This document shows positions 15,448-23,965 of a stretch of DNA of 28,762 bases, piece after piece. The stretch's first letter is position 1, and each line of letters begins with the position of its first letter. The DNA comes from JBDNFP01 sp041689775 (lineage in GTDB: Bacteria; Bacteroidota; Bacteroidia; Cytophagales; Spirosomataceae). Location: assembly GCA_041689775.1 (NCBI GenBank), contig JBDNFP010000380.1:1-28762 (forward strand). The letters run 5' to 3'. A program made the translations under genes and the position numbers. The notes beneath the pieces were generated by a model. It saw only the letters and a program-made list of their open reading frames with translations. It was not told the DNA's origin and searched no databases.

Positions 15448-17232
15448 ATGCAATTGACCATAGAAACAACGCTAAAAAAGGACATCATCACCGCTATTCA
15501 GGAATGCTTTGAACAAGGGGTAGAAGAGATTATTTTGCAACCAACCAAAAAAGAATTTGAAGGAACCTACACGTTTGTCACCTTCGTGCTTGCCAAGGCC
15601 TTACGACGCTCTCCGGCCGATATCGGACAGACCATCGGAACCTATCTGGCTGAGCATTCAACGGTTGTAAGCGGCTTCAATGTCGTTCAGGGCTTTCTTA
15701 ACCTGAGCATTGCATCAACGGCCTGGTTGAGTGTTTTACGGGATATCCATGCGGATACATCGTTTGGCAACCTCCCCCAAAACGGGCAGTCAGTCATGGT
15801 GGAGTTTTCTTCCCCTAATACCAACAAGCCTTTACACCTAGGTCATTTACGTAACAACTGCCTAGGCGATTCCGTTTCCCGGATACTGAAAGCCAATGGC
15901 TATGAGGTAGTAAAGACCTGCCTCGTGAACGACCGGGGTATTCACATTTGTAAGTCAATGCTAGCCTATGAAAAACTGGGAAATGGTGAAACACCGGAGA
16001 CGTCGGGTCTAAAAGGCGATCACCTGGCTGGTAAGTACTACGTTGAGTTTGATAAAGAATACAAAAAACAGATCGCCTTGCTGGTAGCCGATGGCATACC
16101 CGAGGAAGAAGCCTCCAAAAAAGCTCCCTGGATTCTGGAAGCTCAGGATTTGCTCATAAAGTGGGAAAAGGGAGACGCCGAAACGGTTGACCTCTGGAAA
16201 AAGATGAACAGTTGGGTGTACGCAGGCTTTCAGAAAACCTACGATAAAATGGGTATTTCCTTTGACCGTACCTATTACGAATCGGATACCTACCTGCTGG
16301 GCAAGGACATTATTGAGGAAGGCCTAAAAAAGGGAGTTTTCTACAAAAAAGAGGACAACTCGGTATGGATTGACCTCACCGAAGAAGGGCTCGACCATAA
16401 ACTTGTGCTGCGTGGCAACGGAACCTCCGTGTATATCACGCAAGACCTTGGTACCACCGAACTCAAATACAGCGACTACCACAACAACCGCTACATGTGG
16501 GTGGTAGGTAATGAGCAAGATTACCACTTCAATGTACTGTTTGCTATTTTGAAACGCCTGGGCCGGCCCTATGCCAGTGAGTGCTTTCACCTCAGCTACG
16601 GAATGGTAGATTTACCATCCGGCAAAATGAAGTCTCGGGAAGGTACCGTGGTAGACGCCGACGACCTGATAGATCAAATGGCTCAAACCGCCGAAAACCG
16701 TACCCGCGAGCTGGGAAAAATTGAAGACTTTGCCAGCGAGGAAGCCCAAAACCTATATCATATACTTTCACTTGGAGCCTTGAAGTATTTCCTTCTTAAG
16801 GTAGATCCGAAGAAGAGAATGCTATTTAACCCCGACGAATCCATTGACTTTCAGGGCCATACCGGACCCTTTGTACAATATACCCACGCCCGGGTCTGTT
16901 CCATTCTACGGAAAGCAGATGCTTCCGGCATCAAAGCCGAAATTCCGGCTGATGGGTACGAAATTCATCCGACGGAGCAGGAAGTCATTTTCCACCTTTC
17001 TCAGTACCTAATACGCGTGCAATCGGCAGGACAAGAGTTTTCTCCCGCTCTGATTTCATTGTACGCCTACGAATTGGCCAAAATATACAATCAGTTTTAC
17101 GCTGAGTTATCAATTTTTGCGGACCCCAACCCGGTTGCCATGCAATTCCGGGTGGCGCTTTCTAATTCGGTGGCTAAAACAATCAGACATTCGATGGGGT
17201 TATTAGGGATAGATGTTCCGGAGCGAATGTAA
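15448..17232 (+). CDS. argS: Arginyl-tRNA synthetase
   Basis: The 594-residue class I enzyme charges tRNA-Arg with arginine in the cytoplasm. It begins with the ArgS-specific N-terminal domain (about 1-115). The HIGH motif follows as H130-L-G-H133 within SSPNTNKPLHLGHLRNN. The KMSKS-equivalent is M394-K-S-R-E-G399, and this relaxed form is normal for ArgS. GHTGPFVQYTHARVCSI lies just before the C-terminal DALR anticodon-binding domain (about 480-594). Length is typical. It is preceded by a 244-nt non-coding region shared with the divergent secreted protein, where its promoter must lie. The glutathione peroxidase gene follows after 56 nt with no terminator visible. Confidence 0.97.
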   Translation: MQLTIETTLKKDIITAIQECFEQGVEEIILQPTKKEFEGTYTFVTFVLAKALRRSPADIGQTIGTYLAEHSTVVSGFNVVQGFLNLSIASTAWLSVLRDIHADTSFGNLPQNGQSVMVEFSSPNTNKPLHLGHLRNNCLGDSVSRILKANGYEVVKTCLVNDRGIHICKSMLAYEKLGNGETPETSGLKGDHLAGKYYVEFDKEYKKQIALLVADGIPEEEASKKAPWILEAQDLLIKWEKGDAETVDLWKKMNSWVYAGFQKTYDKMGISFDRTYYESDTYLLGKDIIEEGLKKGVFYKKEDNSVWIDLTEEGLDHKLVLRGNGTSVYITQDLGTTELKYSDYHNNRYMWVVGNEQDYHFNVLFAILKRLGRPYASECFHLSYGMVDLPSGKMKSREGTVVDADDLIDQMAQTAENRTRELGKIEDFASEEAQNLYHILSLGALKYFLLKVDPKKRMLFNPDESIDFQGHTGPFVQYTHARVCSILRKADASGIKAEIPADGYEIHPTEQEVIFHLSQYLIRVQSAGQEFSPALISLYAYELAKIYNQFYAELSIFADPNPVAMQFRVALSNSVAKTIRHSMGLLGIDVPERM

Positions 17233-17288
17233 GGAAATAATTCCCCAAACGTTTTGTAGCCGTCAAGTAACTCTCAATCCATTAGCTC

Positions 17289-17873
17289 ATGAGCTTTTTA
17301 AAAATAGCAATCCTTATGTTCAGTACCCTATTATCGGGTTTATTTGCCGACAAAAAAGAATCTACTATGCGTCCTGACAACGAAGCAACGGGCACCAAAA
17401 GCCTCTACGACTTTAAAATGAAAGCCCTGATCGGGGATGAAAAAGTCGACCTCAGCCAATATAAAGGCAAGAAGGTAGTGCTGATAAATGTGGCTTCCAA
17501 GTGCGGCTATACCCCCCAATACGCCGACTGGCAGGCGTTCCACGAAAAGTACGGCAAAGACATCGTGGTATTGGGCTTTCCTGCCAACAATTTTGGTGGT
17601 CAGGAACCCGGTTCTGACGAGCAGATTGCTACCTTTTGCCAGAAAAACTACGGCGTAACCTTCCAAATGTTTGATAAGATAGACGTGACCGGAAAACTGC
17701 AACATCCACTATACAGATGGCTATCAACCAAAGATTTAAATGGTTGGAACGACAAGGCTCCTACCTGGAATTTCTGTAAGTACGTGGTGAACGAACAAGG
17801 ACAATTGACCAACTTTTTTGCCTCTGGTGTAAAACCAACCGACGCGGAGTTTAAGAAAGCAATTGGCTTGTAA
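17289..17873 (+). CDS. Glutathione peroxidase-family thiol peroxidase, probably exported
   Basis: The 194-residue protein is a Cys-type GPx with thioredoxin fold. The catalytic tetrad is visible: peroxidatic C72 in NVASKCGYTPQY, Q105 in FPANNFGGQEPG, W160-N161 in WNFCKY. C117 in the ATFC motif is positioned like the resolving cysteine of thioredoxin-dependent GPx enzymes, so reduction by thioredoxin rather than glutathione is likely. Residues 1-20 are hydrophobic and look like a signal peptide or anchor, so it may work in the periplasm. An internal ATG at residue 27 would give a cytoplasmic form of usual GPx length (168 aa). The gene lies between argS and menA on the same strand. Confidence 0.93.
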   Translation: MSFLKIAILMFSTLLSGLFADKKESTMRPDNEATGTKSLYDFKMKALIGDEKVDLSQYKGKKVVLINVASKCGYTPQYADWQAFHEKYGKDIVVLGFPANNFGGQEPGSDEQIATFCQKNYGVTFQMFDKIDVTGKLQHPLYRWLSTKDLNGWNDKAPTWNFCKYVVNEQGQLTNFFASGVKPTDAEFKKAIGL

Positions 17874-17878
17874 AATAA

Positions 17879-18000
17879 CGGTCAGCTTTCGGCCATTGGC
17901 TCTATTTAAACAATATCTTTCTTTTAACGGCGTTGTCTACGGCCGTATATATTAGATAGAAATTAACCAAAATAAGCTGAAAGCCGATGGCCGACCGCTG
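17879..18000. repeat. Imperfect inverted repeat (REP/MITE-like) between the peroxidase gene and menA
   Basis: The arm at 17879-17901 (CGGTC, then a 7-nt insert AGCTTTC, then GGCCATTGGCT) pairs with AGCCGATGGCCGACCG at 17982-17997 over 16 positions with one wobble. The right arm is part of a longer GC-rich motif (17975-18000) whose opening AGCTGAAAGC contains the complement of the insert. About 80 AT-rich bases lie between the arms. There is no T run, so it is not a standard terminator. The GC-rich arms stand out against their surroundings, and the form resembles dispersed intergenic palindromes. Only one copy is in the window. Confidence 0.6.
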
Positions 18001-18011
18001 AAAACGAAGAA

Positions 18012-18905
18012 ATGAATCCTTGGATTGAAGCGGCTCGCCCGCGTACCCTACCTCTTACCCTATCTTGTATTCTGATGGGGTGCTTTCTAGCCTATGCCGA
18101 TCAGACTTTCGATAGTATTGTGGCCGCATTGAGCGTTCTAACTACTATATTTCTACAGGTACTTTCCAACTTTGCCAATGACTACGGCGATGCGGTAAGT
18201 GGTAAAGACAGTGACCTGCGGGAAGGACCACGACGGGCGGTCCACTCCGGTCAGATTACGGCCCCAGCCATGGGGAAGGCCATCATCCTTTTCTCCATTC
18301 TCTCCCTAATCTCCGGTATCGCACTCTTGTACTTTGCCCTCCAAAATGCTCCCACGAGTGCATTTTGGGTATTTTTGGGCATCGGGCTGGCTTGCATTGC
18401 TGCCGCCATTACCTACACCGCTGGCAAACGCCCCTACGGATACGTAGGCTTGGGCGACTTGTCGGTGCTAATATTCTTTGGCTGGGTGGGAGTGCTCGGT
18501 ACCTACTACCTGCACACGTTGGTTTGGAATTGGGACCTACTACTACCCGCCACAAGCTGCGGTCTCTTCGCCGTAGCCGTCCTCAACATCAATAATATCC
18601 GGGATATTGACTCCGACCGGGCTACCGGTAAAAACTCGATTCCCGTACGCCTGGGCCGAGATAGGGCCACTGTATATCACTGGACTATATTGCTGACCGG
18701 TATGGGCTGTATCTTACTTTACACGCTCACCCATTTTACCCACGCCATGCAGCTATTATTTATGCTGAGTTTTCCACTTTTTGTACGAAATGGTCTGGCC
18801 ATAACCCGTCTTCGGAAAGCCGCCGAACTGGATCCCTACCTTAAACAAATGGCTCTTTCTACGCTGCTGTTTGTGGTACTATTTGGAATTGGGTTATTGG
18901 TGTAG
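18012..18905 (+). CDS. menA: 1,4-dihydroxy-2-naphthoate polyprenyltransferase (menaquinone synthesis)
   Basis: The 297-residue integral membrane protein is a UbiA-superfamily prenyltransferase with about eight or nine hydrophobic segments. The first Asp-rich motif is N56-D57-x-x-D60 in NFANDYGDAVSGKD, and the second is D198-x-D-x-D202 in NNIRDIDSDRATGKN. The N-terminal W-I-E-A-A-R-P-R-T-L-P-L is typical of MenA. MenA attaches the isoprenoid chain to DHNA and releases CO2, giving demethylmenaquinone, the respiratory quinone precursor in Bacteroidota. No other men genes are in the window. The start lies 11 nt after the inverted repeat described upstream, so its 5' leader may carry that hairpin. 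Confidence 0.95.
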   Translation: MNPWIEAARPRTLPLTLSCILMGCFLAYADQTFDSIVAALSVLTTIFLQVLSNFANDYGDAVSGKDSDLREGPRRAVHSGQITAPAMGKAIILFSILSLISGIALLYFALQNAPTSAFWVFLGIGLACIAAAITYTAGKRPYGYVGLGDLSVLIFFGWVGVLGTYYLHTLVWNWDLLLPATSCGLFAVAVLNINNIRDIDSDRATGKNSIPVRLGRDRATVYHWTILLTGMGCILLYTLTHFTHAMQLLFMLSFPLFVRNGLAITRLRKAAELDPYLKQMALSTLLFVVLFGIGLLV

Positions 18906-19228
18906 TGGGCTCAAACAACATCACATGTTTCTTCCAATAATTATTAGTTTCCAAATTCTGATGTTGGAACGAAACTACCCTTACCTTTTAAAGAAGCAGC
19001 CTTTGCTTGCGTAACACTTCCAATAGAAGTAGAGCGCGACACCTGAAAGATTATCGGTAGCTTGACCAGCTCATTGGTCCTCAAAATTTCGGGCGCTGGT
19101 TGTTGGTGTACACCTATTCCTTCATAATTGCTACATTTGGGGTAGAACGAAACAGTCGCCAACAATTTTAGAGTGGGCGGAGTTACTTATTAAAAATTTG
19201 TGTACCTCAATAACCCAACTTCTCCAAA
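18906..19228. other. 323-nt gap between menA and the S9 peptidase gene
   Basis: No supported gene, RNA or terminator is seen here. On the minus strand a 73-codon frame (19165-18944) is open and its translation looks protein-like (VHQQPAPEILRTNELVKLP). However, it has no ATG, only a TTG start below a nearby stop, and no family is recognised. It may be a decayed gene remnant. The promoter of the S9 peptidase gene should lie near the end of this stretch, but I saw no clear -33/-7 pair. Confidence 0.5.
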
Positions 19229-21205
19229 ATGAAACAATCTCTCCTGATTATCGTAGTATTCACCGCCCTCTGCGGCACGCTGATTGCCCAAACTCCCACC
19301 AAAAGACCGCTGAAACCTTCCGATGTCTATCGTCTGAAAAGCATTGGTGATCCGCAGGTATCTCCGGAGGGCAAATGGGTAGCCTACGTACTCTCTACGG
19401 CTGACTCCGCCGCCAACAAACGCAACAGCGATCTTTGGATGACAAGTTGGGACGGCAAAGAGCACGTACAACTTACCAATAGTCCCGACGGCGAATCGAG
19501 CCCCCGGTGGAGCTCCGACGGTAAGTATCTGTCATTTGTTTCTTCCCGTGGAGATTTACCCAAAAGTCAACTGTGGCTCATGGACCGGCGCGGTGGCGAA
19601 GGCAAAAAACTCACTAATCTAAAACACGATCTGGAAGATTACGCCTGGTCGCCGGACGGTAAGAAAATACTGATGGTGATCCGTGAACTGATCGACACCA
19701 CAACCAACAAAAAGACACCCGACCCGATTGTTACCGACCGATATAAGTTCAAGCAGGATGTAGTGGGGTATCTCCTTCGTGAACCCACTCACATGTATCT
19801 CTACGATCTGGCAACCCAAAAAATGGATACCCTTACCAAAGGGGCATATAGCGAATCGTCGCCAATATGGTCGCCGGATGGTAAACAAATTGCCTTTGTC
19901 AGCAACCGCACCGAAGACCCCGATCGCAATGCTAACAGTGATATCTGGATCATTGACGCCAAAGCGGGTGCAACTATGCGGCAGCTTACCACTTGGGGCG
20001 GTGCCGACAGTAATCCCCAATGGAGCCCGGATGGCAAGACTATCGCGTACCTGCGCTCTACCTCCGAAAAATATACCATGTATGATCAATCCGTACTGGT
20101 AACCGTACCTACAGCTGGAGGCAGTCCCAAAGTACTTTCGCGCTCCATTGACCGGGACGTATCAACTCCACGCTGGACCGCCGACGGCAAGTACATCATG
20201 GGGCTCGTGGAAGACGACCGCCAAAGCTACGTGGCCCAATTTGACCCACAAAGTGGTCAGCTAACCAAAATAGCGAGTGGAGAAAAAATATTCACAGAAC
20301 TTGAAAAGCACCCGACCGGTACTTGGCTGACGGCAGTAAGTGATCCCATGATGCCAACGGAACTCTACGCCCTCGAAAATGGTACTCCCCGCCGCTTAAC
20401 TACCCATCAAGATGAATTCGTGGCACCTTTGCAGTTTGGAAAAGTAGGAGGCTTTACCTCCACTGGAAAAGACGGCACCAAGGTGTCAAACCTGTTATTT
20501 TTACCCCCCAATGTCTCAGAAGGCAAAAAGCTCCCGCTGATTGTTTTCATCCACGGTGGCCCCGTGGCGCAGGACGACTGGGGATTTGACCTAAGCCGGC
20601 AAATGTTGGCCGCAGGCGGATACGCCGTGGTGGCCGTCAACTACCGAGGTAGCAACGGTCGCGGCCTTGCGTACACCGCCAGTATCAACGCCGATTGGGG
20701 AAATCTGGAAGTAGTAGATATATTGAGAGCGGTTGATCATCTGGTCGAGAAAGGAATTGCCGATCCTGAGCGTTTGGGCGTAGGTGGATGGAGCTACGGG
20801 GGTATTCTTACCAACGCTACCATCGCCACCGATACCCGTTTCAAAGCCGCGGCGAGCGGGGCCGGAGTATCCATGCAGCTTTCGTTTTACGGAGTAGATC
20901 AGTACATTTTACAGAACGAAAACGAACTTGGACTCCCCTGGAAGGGAATTGACAACTACCTAAAAATCGGGTTTCCGTTCTTGCACGCTGACCGTATCAA
21001 GACCCCTACCCTCTTTATGGTGGGCGAGAAAGATTTCAACGTACCCGCCGCCGGAAGCGAACAAATGTACCAAGCACTCCGCTCGTTGGGAGTACCTACG
21101 CAACTAGTAGTGTATCCAAAGCAGTTCCACGGCATATCGGTACCTAGCTACCAGAAAGATCGTTTCGAACGGTATTTGAAATGGTACGGCAACTACTTAA
21201 AATAG
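19229..21205 (+). CDS. Secreted S9-family serine peptidase (prolyl oligopeptidase/acylaminoacyl-peptidase type)
   Basis: The 658-residue protein has a signal peptide (about 1-20, ending IAQ). Residues about 35-380 form a beta-propeller of TolB/PD40-like repeats, visible as recurring WSPDGK and WSSDGK blocks. Residues about 400-658 form an alpha/beta hydrolase with the catalytic triad S522 (G-G-W-S-Y-G-G), D602 (GEKDFNVP) and H634 (KQFHGIS), plus the oxyanion HGGP segment. S9 peptidases cut short peptides, often after proline or at blocked N-termini. The propeller keeps large proteins out. Periplasmic peptide breakdown is the likely role. The gene is monocistronic and faces the glycosidase gene across a shared terminator. 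Confidence 0.94.
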   Translation: MKQSLLIIVVFTALCGTLIAQTPTKRPLKPSDVYRLKSIGDPQVSPEGKWVAYVLSTADSAANKRNSDLWMTSWDGKEHVQLTNSPDGESSPRWSSDGKYLSFVSSRGDLPKSQLWLMDRRGGEGKKLTNLKHDLEDYAWSPDGKKILMVIRELIDTTTNKKTPDPIVTDRYKFKQDVVGYLLREPTHMYLYDLATQKMDTLTKGAYSESSPIWSPDGKQIAFVSNRTEDPDRNANSDIWIIDAKAGATMRQLTTWGGADSNPQWSPDGKTIAYLRSTSEKYTMYDQSVLVTVPTAGGSPKVLSRSIDRDVSTPRWTADGKYIMGLVEDDRQSYVAQFDPQSGQLTKIASGEKIFTELEKHPTGTWLTAVSDPMMPTELYALENGTPRRLTTHQDEFVAPLQFGKVGGFTSTGKDGTKVSNLLFLPPNVSEGKKLPLIVFIHGGPVAQDDWGFDLSRQMLAAGGYAVVAVNYRGSNGRGLAYTASINADWGNLEVVDILRAVDHLVEKGIADPERLGVGGWSYGGILTNATIATDTRFKAAASGAGVSMQLSFYGVDQYILQNENELGLPWKGIDNYLKIGFPFLHADRIKTPTLFMVGEKDFNVPAAGSEQMYQALRSLGVPTQLVVYPKQFHGISVPSYQKDRFERYLKWYGNYLK

Positions 21206-21225
21206 AGTATGATCTTATGAAAATA

Positions 21226-21272
21226 TTTACAAAACGGGGGAGGAACTGATAGTTCCTCCCCCGTTTTGTAAA
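21226..21272. terminator. Bidirectional terminator with a 22-bp perfect stem
   Basis: Bases 21226-21247 are perfectly complementary to 21251-21272 around a 3-nt loop (GAT), with a GGGGGAGGAACT core flanked by A- and T-rich ends, so it gives a U-rich tail on either strand. It lies between the convergent S9 peptidase gene (stop 21205) and the glycosidase gene (stop 21276). Confidence 0.93.
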
Positions 21273-21275
21273 GGC

Positions 21276-23699
21276 TTACTTTACACGAACTACCATTTTG
21301 CTCCCGGTTAACTCCAACACCTCAAAATCACCTTCCACGGCGGGCTTTACCGGTTTTCCATCCAACTCCCATTGGGTATACTTACCTTTTGGGAAGGCAA
21401 GGTGCATTTTCCAATCTGGTTTGGTTTGGCTCAGGGTGATTTGCCTTTGCCCGTTCTTAACTTCAAACTGAATTGATAATTCATTATCCCCAACCAACAC
21501 GTTTTCTAATGACGCTTCTTGCCAGGAAGTCGGTATTTGGGGCTGAATTCTGATTGTTTTTTCGAAAGCTCTTGGCTGAATACCAAAAAACTGCCGCACG
21601 ATTGGCACGGCGAAACTATACAGATTCCAGGCCTGAGTCATCATGCCGTAATCGGGAGATACCTCATAAATAGAGCCCGGCAAAGCATAGCCAAACGACC
21701 GGGTGATGCGTTTCAAATAACCCAATGCCTCATCAGGATGACCATAGTTGTTTTCGGCAATTGCCTGTACACCCGTCGGAAGCGTCATGACCGCTCCGGT
21801 GTAGGAGAAAATTTTCTTACCCTTGGCAAAAGAACTAACATCTTTCCCGGCCGATTCGTCCCGGTCAATCCCAGTAACGAACATGCCATACGGATTTACA
21901 AACTGACTACCCGTTTTCAAAGCAATAAGGGCTTTTTCGGTATCCGCTACCCCCATTTCCATGGGTGTATTCACTACCCAATTGTGGTGGAGAACAAACC
22001 CTTGTTTTTGACCGGGAGCCAAAATCTGAATCTTCTTTCGGGTAGCTTTCAGTTCCGCCACCGCCCACGGTTTCTTTAAAGTATCGGCCCGGATAATTGC
22101 GTCATCAAGTAAATAAAGCGCTTGTTCCCGCGTACCTATAAAATCAGCGAATGAGTTGTATTCCGGTACCCAAAAGTCAGTATTAATTTTAGTGTGTAGC
22201 TGGTCAGCCACTAGTTTGTACCGTTTAGCTACCTCCACTTCCCCTAGTATCAAGGCCATTTCGGCGGCATCGGCGAAGGCTTTTTGGGTATAGACCGCCA
22301 CATCCACCATTTCGCTATTCATACCGTGAATTTCCATCATCCCGAAACCGTCGGGCAAAAGGTTTTCGTCCTTATCATTTTCTTCTAGCAACCATTTTAG
22401 TCCTTTCTTGACGGTTGGGTAGTATTTTTCGAGAAACTTTCTGTTACCCGTCCATTGGTACACCTGCCAAATCAACGAGGCAAACTGCGGTGTTTCATTA
22501 ATATTACCCGGATTAAAAACCGTACCATTCGTCGACACTTCGTGGAGTATCCGACCGTTCCCATTCGTTTTTTCCGAAAGTGAATGAATAAGTTCAACGG
22601 TACTCAGCACGAGGTCAACGCGGCCGGTAGCAATTGCTCCTTGGAGGGTATATTCATTGTCTACCCCAAACCACCAGGGATAATCGGGTAGTCCGGCCGA
22701 AAGTCCACGCCCTACTTCGGGCACATCCCGAATCAGCCAATCGGTATTATACTTGACCCACTCAAAGGCCTTTTGTAAAGCCTTATCAGGGATGGTCAGT
22801 TTGGTCCTATTGGCCAATGCCTCAAAGCGCACTTTTTTGGCAACGAGGTACTTCTCCGCATTTTCTTGCACATCTGTATAGGTGGCTTTCAAATTTTCGG
22901 GTGATTGGTATGAGCCCGCAATGGTGATTGGTAGCGAAACCGAACCATCGGGGGGAATTGTTATTGCGTAGATCATCGATGCTTTGGCGCCCTTGCCCGC
23001 CGGCTGATAGTCGCAGGACGAAGTCTTTCCGAAGGAGGATGACGCTAAGGGCGCACCCGCCGTAACGAACCAGGGATTCAGACTATCATTGGCCATCCAG
23101 GTTTTCTGCGTTTCATCCCACACGATTTTATCGGTAGCGTCAATCATGTTGGTACGTTCTCCCAGCCAGGTGGGCCGCAAGTCGGTGAAGGCAGTCCATT
23201 CAAACTCAATTATCTTCTCTGCGTTACCCTTATTATGGAACGTATACTCTACCACCACCGCTTCTTTGCCGTCTGGTACAAACTGTAAGCGTTCTACCCG
23301 GATACCTAGCTCCGTCAATTCAAAAATATGTTTGTTAGCAAAAGGAAAATTGATGAAAGTTGTGGCGTCGGAAAGACAATAGAATTTATTATCAACCAGA
23401 ATTGCGGCCGTGAATCCATCCAGTAACTTGATGGGATGATCCCATATCCCGCCCATTTCACCGGTCACGTGCCAGCCCAAATCCGGAAACTGTCCGTTTT
23501 GACTACCGATCATGTATACACGATCGCCGGCGGTGGCAAATGGGGTGGATAAATAGTCGGGATTACCTACCAGGCTATCCACTCCCGCTACTATTTGGCT
23601 AAGTGAGCCTTGTTTCTTCTGAGCGCAGCCAAAAAAAAACAGTACCGATAAGAACATGATACTACTCAAATAGGAACCACAGTTTCGAAAAAAATTCAT
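21276..23699 (-). CDS. Probable lipoprotein glycosidase with an (alpha/alpha)6 six-hairpin domain (glycogen-debranching-like)
   Basis: Using the ATG at 23699 (MNFFRNCG) gives 807 residues with a hydrophobic signal ending F-F-F-G-C25-A-Q-K-K, a slightly weak lipobox, so outer-membrane attachment is likely. An alternative non-ATG start upstream would add 19 hydrophobic residues and is less convincing. Residues about 40-300 are a beta-sandwich. From about 310 to 700 there is a six-hairpin toroid with GLSAGLPDYPWWFGVDNEY (around 332-350) and a PDGFGMMEIHGMNSEMVD block (around 445-462). Short beta strands end the protein. This is the pattern of amylo-alpha-1,6-glucosidase-like/GDE_C and related glycosidases. 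The true substrate (alpha-glucan, rhamnoside, other) cannot be read. No SusC/SusD pair is adjacent. Confidence 0.82.
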   Translation of the reverse strand: MNFFRNCGSYLSSIMFLSVLFFFGCAQKKQGSLSQIVAGVDSLVGNPDYLSTPFATAGDRVYMIGSQNGQFPDLGWHVTGEMGGIWDHPIKLLDGFTAAILVDNKFYCLSDATTFINFPFANKHIFELTELGIRVERLQFVPDGKEAVVVEYTFHNKGNAEKIIEFEWTAFTDLRPTWLGERTNMIDATDKIVWDETQKTWMANDSLNPWFVTAGAPLASSSFGKTSSCDYQPAGKGAKASMIYAITIPPDGSVSLPITIAGSYQSPENLKATYTDVQENAEKYLVAKKVRFEALANRTKLTIPDKALQKAFEWVKYNTDWLIRDVPEVGRGLSAGLPDYPWWFGVDNEYTLQGAIATGRVDLVLSTVELIHSLSEKTNGNGRILHEVSTNGTVFNPGNINETPQFASLIWQVYQWTGNRKFLEKYYPTVKKGLKWLLEENDKDENLLPDGFGMMEIHGMNSEMVDVAVYTQKAFADAAEMALILGEVEVAKRYKLVADQLHTKINTDFWVPEYNSFADFIGTREQALYLLDDAIIRADTLKKPWAVAELKATRKKIQILAPGQKQGFVLHHNWVVNTPMEMGVADTEKALIALKTGSQFVNPYGMFVTGIDRDESAGKDVSSFAKGKKIFSYTGAVMTLPTGVQAIAENNYGHPDEALGYLKRITRSFGYALPGSIYEVSPDYGMMTQAWNLYSFAVPIVRQFFGIQPRAFEKTIRIQPQIPTSWQEASLENVLVGDNELSIQFEVKNGQRQITLSQTKPDWKMHLAFPKGKYTQWELDGKPVKPAVEGDFEVLELTGSKMVVRVK

Positions 23700-23965
23700 T
23701 TTTGAATAGAAAAATTGGAGAATGATATACTCGTAAAGATATATAAGATAAACCAAGTTTGAATAATACTGCTTTTGTAACCCAAATAAGTCATTAATTG
23801 CCTTGCCGATGCTAAGAGCGCAACGGAAAGTAATTTTCCCTCCTTCCGTCCATCCAACTGATCACCAAATTCATTCACTTCACCTACTCTTGTTGCCGTC
23901 CGTCCCAAAAGTATGGGTCTTTCTTTCCTAACCTAGTAATATTGATTACCAAACTATGAATAATT

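Noticed and set aside
19619..20089. Minus-strand 156-codon open frame inside the S9 peptidase gene
   Set aside because: It is fully antisense to the propeller repeats of a clear S9 peptidase, and repeated WSPDGK codons produce long antisense frames.
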